Assembly (NCBI GenBank): GCA_937899395.1
Contig: CALBPU010000027.1
Span: forward strand, 1 to 7,441
Direction: 5' to 3'
Length of the DNA: 7,441 nucleotides
From: an uncultured Fretibacterium sp.
Lineage (GTDB): Bacteria; Synergistota; Synergistia; Synergistales; Aminobacteriaceae
Shown one piece after another: positions 1-6,153 of the stretch. The notes under the pieces are model-generated. The model was not told the DNA's origin. It saw nothing but the letters and a program-made list of their open reading frames with translations, and did no database searches. The stretch's first letter is position 1. Every line of letters starts with the position of its first letter. A program made the position numbers and the translations under genes.

Positions 1-1
1 G

Positions 2-712
2 TATAAAACTTTGAATGCTGACGGCTCTTTCAGTGCAATGGTAACAGAAACTGAAGCAGCCGATGATGCTGTCGTAAGTTTGGTCAGTGGAGCAAGCGCA
101 CGTTGGGGACATTATGTTTTGAGCGTATCAAGTGCTGACATTAATATCGGAACAAGCAATGATAAAGTTGCCAGAAATTATTTAGGTGTCAAAGTCGAAA
201 CATCAGACGGAAAAATTTACGGCATGAGACACGATAATAATATTTGGAGCAACACCGACATAGCTTTCTGTGTCAATGAAAATTACGTTGAGCCTCACGG
301 TAACGGAGTTGTTAGAGATTACAGATATACTGCTGACATCGCCGGCAAAACAATAACAAAAATTACATACATGTTAAAGGATTTGCCCGATGTTGTTATA
401 AATTGCAATGTCGCTTTACCTGAATATACTTCTGCCACAGTGAAACCTAAAGGCGGATTTGCAGCTCCCGGCACTAACGTTGCGATACAAATGATTTTCA
501 ACGATGTTCCTGAAGATGCTTCTTACACGAAAATTATTTCGGTTTATAAGGGCAGCGGACATGGAAGAACAGATTTAACAGATTCAGATTACAGTTATTC
601 AAACGGTGTCTTAACGATTAACGGAACTCTTGCTGAAGGTGAAGAATATCACATGGTATTTGCTGATGCTAACGGGAAATATATTGATATTCGTGCGGAC
701 ATTGTAATTTCT
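2..712 (+). repeat. Tp47-like module, copy 1
   Basis: First copy of a roughly 230-residue module repeated within the surface protein, read from the window edge to residue 234. Landmarks shared with copy 2 in the same order are SFSAM, SGAS-x2-WGHY, ETSDGKIYG, EPHG, TADIAGKTITKITYMLK, a Pro-Asp-x-Val-x-Asn-Cys-Asn strand, GTN, VP-x-DA, GSG-x-GR and a closing DIRA. The second half (about 140-234) reads as an all-beta, immunoglobulin-like segment similar in pattern to the C-terminal region of Tp47. The true 5' limit may lie before the window. Confidence 0.75.
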
Positions 713-3010
713 GATGTTCATTATGCGACAACCGATATGACTTACGCAGAATTTTACGCAGGAGAACTCGGAACAACCGCAGCAGCTCTTGCATCTGACC
801 TTGACGCTATAAGCAGCGCAACAGATCATTTTCCCGGAAGCAGATTTGTTCAGCTTGTAACTTCGACTGATGAAAACGGCTGTAACATAATTTACGGCGT
901 TAAAGACGTTCAAGTTAAAATGAGCAAAACGGTTTATGACACTTTAACCGATGATGAAAAATCCGACAAAGGCCGTTATAAATTCAGCACAGAAATTTTT
1001 GACGAGTATAAAGAAGTTGCAAATGATGGAAATTTCAGCGCAATGTCAACTGATATAACCGAACTCACAGACTCAACTGTAACAGTTTCAAGCGGAGCTT
1101 CAAGCAGTTGGGGACATTACACGCTCGCAATAACAGAAGTTGATAGTATCCAGATTGCTGATTACTTGGGAGCAACTGTTGAGACATCGGACGGAAAAAT
1201 TTATGGCCTTCGACATCTCAATAACCTTTGGGTCAGAGCTAACGCAATAGCTTTTGTTATTGATGATACATATTCAGAACCTCACGGGGCAATCAGATAT
1301 TATGCTCACACGGCGGACATCGCTGGCAAAACAATTACAAAGATTACATACATGCTCAAAAATCAACCCGACATCGTTGTAAATTGCAATGCCTATTTAC
1401 CCGAAATCACAAATGCTTCTGTAGTTCCTTCAAATTATGGCACAGGCTACGGAACAAATCAGCCTATTAAAATGGTGTTCTCTAACGTTCCAAGCGATGC
1501 AAAATATGACAGCATTGTTTCATTAACAAGAGGTTCAGGAAGAGGAAGCACTGTAATTGAGGATTTCACATACTCAGACACCGATAAAATTCTCAAAATC
1601 AATTACGACATTACAGACGGTCAAAAATATTACGCGACATTCAGAGATTCAACCGAAAAATATTCAGACATAAGAGCTGAAATTTATACAACTGTAGCTA
1701 ATGCAGGCGTAATTACTCAGGCTAATAACTCGGTTGGAATATTTTTCATGTTGACCCCTGCGGGAGTTGTTGATGAAGTTGATGAAGCACTTGAAAATTA
1801 CAGGCTGGTTAATGCAACAAACTGCGTAGAAATTTCCGACAGTTATACAGCAGCATATTCGAGCGGTGAACGTCAGGCGAGCGGAACAGGCTTCACAATC
1901 AACATCGCTTTAAGTTCGGACAAAATCGCAGAAGGTTACACACCTATTGTAGGCTTTGGAAATCCTTATTGCACTCTCACGGCTGATAATCTTGGTGATG
2001 AAACTTTTGCGAAATTTTATTCCTATATCAACAACATCACACCGATTGAAGGTTATAGACCAATTCCTGACTGCTCGGCTTTGAACTCATTAGGACTTCA
2101 TGTTATGGCGGTTCAGGCTGACGGAGTTGTAAGGGACATCAGCAAATACACAGGTGCGGGAGCAACAATCGTTGATGATAAAACTATAACGCTTTTCATC
2201 GGTACAACAATGATTGCGGACTGCAACACCGGCGAAATCTCTGAGGGCGAATATATGCTCTCTGATGAAGGCGAATATCTCATTAGCGACGGCGTTCGTG
2301 ATAATAAGCTCAATATATCAATATATATTGCAGTTGATGATAACGGAGGCGGAACAAATCCTCCCGTTGTACCGACAACAACAATCCTAACAGCTCCGAA
2401 AATGGACGTTGAAGCGAAAAAATCTGACATCGTAAGCAGATTGAAAGAAGCATTAAGTTCAATTCCTGATGATGTTGAAGTTGAGGCACTCAGCGATTCA
2501 AATTCAACTCAAACAGAAAGAGAAATCAGTGATGTAAGTGATGCTGATAAAAAATATTTCGCTGAACTCTCTCAAGATATTGCGGTTGTGCTTCCTGAAA
2601 TCGAAGTTAGTGAAAACAAAATTTATGTCTTCAATGTCTCTCTTGATAAATTGAGCGAAGGAGCTTTGATATTCTGGCACTCAATGGTTGAAGACGTAAA
2701 CGGCGATTTTGTTAAGGCTTCTGAAGAAGATAAATCCTCTGTCGCAGTTTTCTATAATTCTAAAGGTGAAGAGGTCAATAAAGTACCGTCAGAACCGTCA
2801 GAAAAGAATGTCGATGTTGCGGCATACTTTGAAACAGGAAAAACCTATGCACCAGTAATTACAACTTCAAGTTCAGGTTCAGGCGGCGGAAAAGATGATG
2901 AAAAAGATGAACAAAATTCTCTCGGAAGCAGCAGCGGTTGTAACTCAATGAATATTTTTGCATCAGCTTTAATGCTTTTGTCAGGAATGGTAATTTTTAG
3001 GAGAAAATGA
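2..3010 (+). CDS. Large exported surface protein with two Tp47-like modules and a C-terminal sorting signal (5' end outside window)
   Basis: The frame is open to the left edge, so the gene starts upstream. A TTG at 11 is only an in-frame Leu, because the residues before it (Tyr-Lys-Thr) align with Tyr-Lys-Glu at the start of the second repeat. Residue numbers here count that TTG as 1. Residues 1-234 and 333-562 are two copies of one module. Residues 236-316 resemble the N-terminal domain A of Treponema Tp47 (shared TYAEFYAGELG-like and DAISSAT-like motifs). Residues 565-780 are unrecognised. A Pro/Thr linker lies near 781-796, and 797-951 form a domain I associate with Synergistota surface proteins (LPEIEV, YVFNVSL, IFWHSM, YAPVITT). 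A Ser/Gly/Asp/Lys-rich spacer and a sorting signal end the protein. It probably acts at the cell surface. Tp47 itself is a lipoprotein with penicillin-binding activity, but no such activity can be claimed here. The NCBI-style name would be 'penicillin-binding Tp47 domain C-containing protein'. The family call is from remembered motif similarity. Confidence 0.8.
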   Translation, partial: YKTLNADGSFSAMVTETEAADDAVVSLVSGASARWGHYVLSVSSADINIGTSNDKVARNYLGVKVETSDGKIYGMRHDNNIWSNTDIAFCVNENYVEPHGNGVVRDYRYTADIAGKTITKITYMLKDLPDVVINCNVALPEYTSATVKPKGGFAAPGTNVAIQMIFNDVPEDASYTKIISVYKGSGHGRTDLTDSDYSYSNGVLTINGTLAEGEEYHMVFADANGKYIDIRADIVISDVHYATTDMTYAEFYAGELGTTAAALASDLDAISSATDHFPGSRFVQLVTSTDENGCNIIYGVKDVQVKMSKTVYDTLTDDEKSDKGRYKFSTEIFDEYKEVANDGNFSAMSTDITELTDSTVTVSSGASSSWGHYTLAITEVDSIQIADYLGATVETSDGKIYGLRHLNNLWVRANAIAFVIDDTYSEPHGAIRYYAHTADIAGKTITKITYMLKNQPDIVVNCNAYLPEITNASVVPSNYGTGYGTNQPIKMVFSNVPSDAKYDSIVSLTRGSGRGSTVIEDFTYSDTDKILKINYDITDGQKYYATFRDSTEKYSDIRAEIYTTVANAGVITQANNSVGIFFMLTPAGVVDEVDEALENYRLVNATNCVEISDSYTAAYSSGERQASGTGFTINIALSSDKIAEGYTPIVGFGNPYCTLTADNLGDETFAKFYSYINNITPIEGYRPIPDCSALNSLGLHVMAVQADGVVRDISKYTGAGATIVDDKTITLFIGTTMIADCNTGEISEGEYMLSDEGEYLISDGVRDNKLNISIYIAVDDNGGGTNPPVVPTTTILTAPKMDVEAKKSDIVSRLKEALSSIPDDVEVEALSDSNSTQTEREISDVSDADKKYFAELSQDIAVVLPEIEVSENKIYVFNVSLDKLSEGALIFWHSMVEDVNGDFVKASEEDKSSVAVFYNSKGEEVNKVPSEPSEKNVDVAAYFETGKTYAPVITTSSSGSGGGKDDEKDEQNSLGSSSGCNSMNIFASALMLLSGMVIFRRK
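716..958 (+). other. Tp47 domain-A-like segment between the repeats
   Basis: Residues 236-316 carry His-Tyr-Ala-Thr, TYAEFYAGELG and LDAISSAT, closely matching in order and spacing the mature N-terminus of Treponema pallidum Tp47 (YATLSYADYWAGELG, later DAVSRAT). In Tp47 this domain comes first and precedes the other domains. Here it sits between two copies of the downstream module, so the protein may be a chain of repeated Tp47-type units. The SVTK tetrad proposed for Tp47 is not visible at the expected place. The comparison is from memory, not an alignment run. Confidence 0.6.
1007..1696 (+). repeat. Tp47-like module, copy 2
   Basis: Second copy, residues 333-562, offset from copy 1 by about 327-335 residues because of small insertions or deletions. 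The 17-residue stretch TADIAGKTITKITYMLK is identical to copy 1. The 45 bases at 335-379 and 1316-1360 that encode its last 15 residues differ at six positions, all synonymous. This indicates an old internal duplication under protein-level constraint rather than a recent copy. Loop regions have diverged much more, for example residues 43-57 against 377-386. Confidence 0.8.
2243..2290 (+). repeat. Tandem eight-codon duplication inside the surface protein
   Basis: Two adjacent 24-base units encode EGEYMLSD and EGEYLISD (residues 745-752 and 753-760). They look like a short in-frame slippage duplication within the unrecognised third region. An acidic hairpin or loop is likely. Confidence 0.7.
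2927..3007 (+). other. C-terminal sorting signal of the Synerg-CTERM type
   Basis: Residues 973-999 run Ser-Ser-Ser-Gly-Cys-Asn, then about 18 hydrophobic residues, then Arg-Arg-Lys at the very end. This tripartite layout (small-residue motif with Cys, membrane span, basic tail) matches the Synergistota sorting domain, whose consensus I recall as near GGCNAGF. The Cys is the probable processing or anchoring point, by analogy with other Cys-containing CTERM tags. MYXO-CTERM has a similar layout, but the Asn after Cys favours the Synergistota form. No sorting protease is encoded in the window. Confidence 0.7.
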
Positions 3011-3017
3011 GGAGCAA

Positions 3018-3047
3018 AAGAGGGGGGCTTATCTGGCTCCTCCTCTT
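3018..3047. terminator. Hairpin between convergent genes, possible bidirectional terminator
   Basis: AAGAGGGGGG at 3018-3027 can pair with TCCTCCTCTT at 3038-3047, giving about ten pairs including two G.U pairs on the plus strand and a ten-base loop. It spans the 18-bp gap between the convergent genes and overlaps the adaptor's stop codon. A second, alternative stem pairs 3009-3015 with 3036-3042. No real U-tract follows on the plus strand and only a short T run follows on the minus strand, so termination efficiency is uncertain. Confidence 0.4.
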
Positions 3048-4303
3048 AGTGTTCTCGGCACCCTCATTCTCATACCGGGCATTACAACTCTTCCTGACTG
3101 ACCTGTTTTAACTCCGCTCTGAGCATTTACTATAAGTTCCGTTCCTTCATGCAAAATTTTCTTTCTTGATTCTCTTGATGATTCTTCGTTGACAAGCTCT
3201 ATAAAATTTCCGTCCGATATTCCCGTCTCAACCTTTACCGGCCTCATCATCATTCCGTCCCTCTCAGGCCATACAATCCCCGTGTTAAAAGTTCTTTTCT
3301 GTTCCAAAAGTTCTTTGTCATAAGATATTGTGTTCAAAAGTTCTTCAGGAGGTGTAAACCTTAATGCGGCTACGGGAATTTTAAGGGCGTTTTCTGCAAC
3401 AGCAGTTTGAATTGAAACATTAGCCGTCATGCCGGGCTTTAATTTCAAATCCGGGTTCGATACGTGGATTATTACAGTGTAAGTTACGACATTACTGCTT
3501 GTTTCAGCAGCCATTCTAACCTGAACAACCTTCCCTGAAAATTTTTCATCAGGGAATGCTTCAACCGTAAAGTTAGCATTTTGTCCCTCTTTAACTGTTC
3601 CAATATCAGCCTCGTCAATCTTCGTTTCAATTTGCATTTGCGTTAAGTCTTCGGCAATCTTAAAAAGCGTAGGAGTTTGATAACTGGAAGCAACCGTTTG
3701 TCCTTCATCAACCTGTCTGTCAATTACAACTCCGTTTACAGGTGAAGTTATCCGTGTGTAATTCAAATCGGTTTTAGCCTTCTCAACTGCTGAACGTCCC
3801 TGTAAAACTCTTGCTCGTGCTTCGTTTAACGCGGCTCTCTTAACGTCTGTGTCAGTTTGTGCAGTATCCAGTGAACTTTTCGATGTAAATTTTTTGCTGT
3901 AAAGTTCTTTTTGTCGAGCTAATTGTTTTTCAGAGTCAGTTAATGAAGCTTGTGCCCTTTTAACCGCTGCATTATACATCGACAAATTAGCTTCGGCCTC
4001 TCTCAATGATAATAATTTCAATGAAGGGTCTATTAATGCAATTAACTGTCCTGCTTTAACAACAGAATTGAAATCAACGTAAATTTCTTTTACAGTTCCC
4101 GAAACCTGAGTTCCGATGTCGATAACGCTTAAGGCGTTTAATTTTCCTGTCGCAGTAACTTCGGAGATAATATCGCCTCTTGTAATTGTAGAAGTCATAA
4201 AACCATATTCAACGGTCTTTTCCTCAATGAAAAAATAATAAATTCCAAATGCTATAGCTGCTAATATCGCAAGCAAAATTAATTTCTTTATTCCTGCTCT
4301 CAT
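3029..4303 (-). CDS. MacA-like periplasmic adaptor subunit (HlyD/membrane fusion protein family)
   Basis: Periplasmic adaptors of this family bridge an inner-membrane pump and an outer-membrane channel in tripartite efflux or secretion. This 424-residue protein has an N-terminal membrane anchor (about 5-26), a first half-lipoyl segment (about 60-92), and an alpha-helical hairpin (about 95-182) rich in Ala, Lys, Glu and Gln. The second lipoyl half (183-217) holds the typical ITSPVNGVVIDR motif, followed by a beta-barrel (about 220-300, ending LKPGMTANVSI) and a membrane-proximal domain. The ALRFTPPEE stretch near 313-321 and the late EGTELIVNAQ are typical of MacA-type members. The tail (409-424) is Met/Arg/Gly-rich. 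The start is one base after the stop of the PHP gene, and a GGAG lies 13 bases upstream, so translational coupling is likely. The gene that would encode MacB is not next to it. The substrate is unknown. The family call is firm, the MacA subtype moderately so. Confidence 0.88.
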   Translation of the reverse strand: MRAGIKKLILLAILAAIAFGIYYFFIEEKTVEYGFMTSTITRGDIISEVTATGKLNALSVIDIGTQVSGTVKEIYVDFNSVVKAGQLIALIDPSLKLLSLREAEANLSMYNAAVKRAQASLTDSEKQLARQKELYSKKFTSKSSLDTAQTDTDVKRAALNEARARVLQGRSAVEKAKTDLNYTRITSPVNGVVIDRQVDEGQTVASSYQTPTLFKIAEDLTQMQIETKIDEADIGTVKEGQNANFTVEAFPDEKFSGKVVQVRMAAETSSNVVTYTVIIHVSNPDLKLKPGMTANVSIQTAVAENALKIPVAALRFTPPEELLNTISYDKELLEQKRTFNTGIVWPERDGMMMRPVKVETGISDGNFIELVNEESSRESRKKILHEGTELIVNAQSGVKTGQSGRVVMPGMRMRVPRTLRGGAR

Positions 4304-4304
4304 G

Positions 4305-5141
4305 TTAAGTCAATATCTCCAATATTGTTAAATTTTCGTCAGGGATTTCAATATTTTCAGCGTTTAATTTCATTAATGGAACGTTTTTGTTTGAGCCGTG
4401 ATAATCGCTGCCTCCTGAAACATAAAGATTATTGATTTTTGCAATGCTTGAAAGCCGTTTACATTTTTCGATTTCGTATTTTGAGTAAAAACATTCAAGC
4501 CCTTTTAATCCGAATGACATCAAAATTTTTAATCTCCTTAAAAATTCCTCTTGAGACAATTCTTTTTCACGTGCTCCTCCTAAAGGGTGTGCCCACACTG
4601 AAACTCCTCCCGAAGAATTTACGGCGTTTATGGCGATTTCAGCGTCTATTTTGTCATTAGGGGTTTTGCATTTATCAACGAAATTTTCCATTGCTTCAAT
4701 TCGGTTTGAGGCAAAACCTTTAGACACGATTAAATTTCCTAAATGAATTTTTCCGACACTCGGAATTTTTGAGAGGCTGTTAATTTCTTCGGTTGAAAAT
4801 TCGATGTTGAAAATTTCATGCAAAAAATCTAAACGCTTATAAAGTTTTTCATGTCTCAATTTTTCACCGATTTTCAAAGCATCTTGAAATATTTTGTTAT
4901 TTTCATCATATCCAAGTCCCAAAATATGGCACTTAAAATCCTCACAACGACATGAAAATTCTATACCTTGAATAAATTTTATGTCCTGCGTTATTAATCT
5001 CTTTACGGCCGCAACACCTGTTATAGTGTCATGATCAGTCAGAGCAAAAATCTTAATTCCTTTTTCACGAATATTTTTCAGCAATTCTTCAGGATTATCA
5101 GTTCCGTCAGAAGCGTTACTATGAATATGTAAGTCTGTCAT
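4305..5141 (-). CDS. PHP-domain metal-dependent phosphoesterase (TrpH/YciV-like)
   Basis: The 278-residue protein contains the full PHP metal-site signature: DLHIHS (His5, His7), SDGT (Asp12), TDHDT (Asp36-His37-Asp38), GIEFS (Glu61), CHILGLG (His72), His133, WAHPLGG (His185) and GSDYHG (Asp246, His248). Standalone PHP proteins of this length include RNase AM/YciV, a 5'-3' exonuclease on short RNAs, and nucleoside 3',5'-bisphosphate phosphatases. The helical insert at about 95-160 fits this group. Which substrate this one uses cannot be told from sequence. The start is secure because MTDLHIHS places the first metal-binding motif at its usual N-terminal place, though no good Shine-Dalgarno is seen: a T-rich terminator tail lies immediately upstream. 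It is the first gene of a two-gene unit with the adaptor. It looks more AT-rich than the neighbouring pfkA. It is probably cytoplasmic, with no signal peptide. Confidence 0.9.
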   Translation of the reverse strand: MTDLHIHSNASDGTDNPEELLKNIREKGIKIFALTDHDTITGVAAVKRLITQDIKFIQGIEFSCRCEDFKCHILGLGYDENNKIFQDALKIGEKLRHEKLYKRLDFLHEIFNIEFSTEEINSLSKIPSVGKIHLGNLIVSKGFASNRIEAMENFVDKCKTPNDKIDAEIAINAVNSSGGVSVWAHPLGGAREKELSQEEFLRRLKILMSFGLKGLECFYSKYEIEKCKRLSSIAKINNLYVSGGSDYHGSNKNVPLMKLNAENIEIPDENLTILEILT

Positions 5142-5145
5142 TTGT

Positions 5146-5186
5146 AAAAAAATAAAACCCCATGACTAAAATTTTTAATCATGAGG
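5146..5186 (-). terminator. Intrinsic terminator of the pfkA-garR operon
   Basis: On the minus strand, CCTCATGA (5186-5179) pairs with TCATGGGG (5165-5158) with one G.U pair. The AT-rich interior can extend the stem to about twelve pairs. A T-rich tract (TTTTATTTTTTT, 5157-5146) follows directly. It lies 36 bases past the garR stop codon and ends four bases before the PHP start codon, so it separates the two transcription units. Confidence 0.85.
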
Positions 5187-5198
5187 TATTGTAGTCAA
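5172..5198 (-). promoter_or_regulatory. Weak candidate promoter for the PHP-adaptor operon
   Basis: TTGACT (5198-5193) is a good -35 match. A possible -10, TAAAAA (5177-5172), lies only 15 bases away and is a mediocre match. If used, transcription would begin near 5165, inside the terminator stem, so the new transcript would lack the 5' arm and escape termination. It would have a leader of about 24 bases. This is inference: the region is AT-rich and chance matches are common. Confidence 0.25.
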
Positions 5199-5222
5199 TT
5201 TTTATATAAAATTTATGAAATT

Positions 5223-6122
5223 TTAACAGCCGCGCGTAATTTCCGTGTTAGCCATCTTCTCGTAAACAAGTGCCAATGCGCTGTGGTCGCTTTGTCCCTG
5301 ACCGTCGCCGTGCAAAATCTTCATCATTTCAAACACCTGAACCGTCAACGGAATAGGACTGTCAACCGATTTAGCAGCGTCCATAACGTTAGTTAAATCT
5401 TTAATGTGAAGATCAATTTTGAAGCCCGGTTTGAAATTTCTGTCCATAATCATGGGTGCTTTAGCGTCCATAACTGTTGAACCTGCAAGCCCGCCTCTGA
5501 TTGCCTGATATATTGCTTCAGGATCAACGCCTGCTTTTTTGCCGAGCATTAACGCTTCACTGACAGCAGCGATATTTACAGCAACAACGATTTGATTACA
5601 GAGTTTTGTTACATTGCCTGCACCAATTCCGCCGCATAAAACTACGCTTGAACCCATTGCCTTTAACACAGGTTCAAATTTTGCGAATACTTCGGGCTTT
5701 CCTCCGACCATGAAACTTAATGTTCCGTCAATGGCTTTAGGTTCACCGCCTGAAACAGGAGCGTCAAGCATTTCAATTCCCTTCTTCGCAAGAGCTTCAC
5801 AAATTTCACGGCTTGCTATAGGGTTAATTGATGACATGTCGATGAATGTTGCGCCCTTTTCCATGTGATCCGCAACTTTATCATCTTCAAGCATTACGCT
5901 TTTAACATGGGGTGAATTTGGAAGCATTGTTAAAACGAGTTCGACACCTTTTGCAGCGTCAACGGCATTAACTGCTGCGACAGCTTTACCTTTTCCGAAC
6001 TCAACTACATCATCAGCAACAGCCTTTGTTCTGTCATAAACCCTTAACTCATGGCCGGCTTTGATTAAGTTCTTAGCCATCGGACGACCCATAATTCCAA
6101 GTCCAATAAATCCTATTTTCAT
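5223..6122 (-). CDS. garR: 2-hydroxy-3-oxopropionate (tartronate semialdehyde) reductase
   Basis: It catalyses reversible NAD(P)H-dependent reduction of tartronate semialdehyde to D-glycerate, in the cytoplasm, as part of glycolate/glyoxylate or glucarate breakdown. The 299 residues match E. coli GarR/GlxR in length and over long stretches from memory. They include the Rossmann loop GFIGLGIMGRPMAKNL (4-19), TMLPNSPHVK, IDMSS, the substrate motif DAPVSGGEPKAIDGTLS (120-136), GAGNVTKLCNQ with catalytic Lys173 and Asn176, and AIRGGLAGST, MDRNFKPGF, KDL (241-243) and SDHSAL (278-283). The wider family includes 3-hydroxyisobutyrate dehydrogenase, but GEPKAIDGTLS and the NFKPGF region favour GarR. 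A GTGAGG lies 12 bases before the start. Only 31 bases separate it from pfkA upstream, with no terminator between, so the two are probably cotranscribed. Confidence 0.93.
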   Translation of the reverse strand: MKIGFIGLGIMGRPMAKNLIKAGHELRVYDRTKAVADDVVEFGKGKAVAAVNAVDAAKGVELVLTMLPNSPHVKSVMLEDDKVADHMEKGATFIDMSSINPIASREICEALAKKGIEMLDAPVSGGEPKAIDGTLSFMVGGKPEVFAKFEPVLKAMGSSVVLCGGIGAGNVTKLCNQIVVAVNIAAVSEALMLGKKAGVDPEAIYQAIRGGLAGSTVMDAKAPMIMDRNFKPGFKIDLHIKDLTNVMDAAKSVDSPIPLTVQVFEMMKILHGDGQGQSDHSALALVYEKMANTEITRGC

Positions 6123-6153
6123 TACTTAAAATAACCTCACTTAATTATTAAAT

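Noticed and set aside
11..13. TTG as the real start of the surface protein
   Set aside because: The frame is open upstream and the preceding residues align with the second repeat, so the gene extends past the window edge.
65..406. SxxK tetrads (for example SDGK, SVYK) as penicillin-binding active sites
   Set aside because: The four-residue pattern is too common. SVYK is not kept in the second copy and no partner motifs could be placed, so no catalytic claim is made.
611..913. Open frame of 100 codons on the minus strand
   Set aside because: It lies wholly opposite the surface-protein gene, has no recognisable motif and a composition expected of an antisense shadow.
2113..2430. Open frame of 105 codons on the minus strand
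   Set aside because: It is antisense to the unrecognised part of the surface-protein gene. Its Ser/Pro-rich product mirrors the opposite-strand codons.
5614..5868. Open frame of 84 codons on the plus strand opposite garR
   Set aside because: It is a shadow of the well-conserved garR gene with no independent support.
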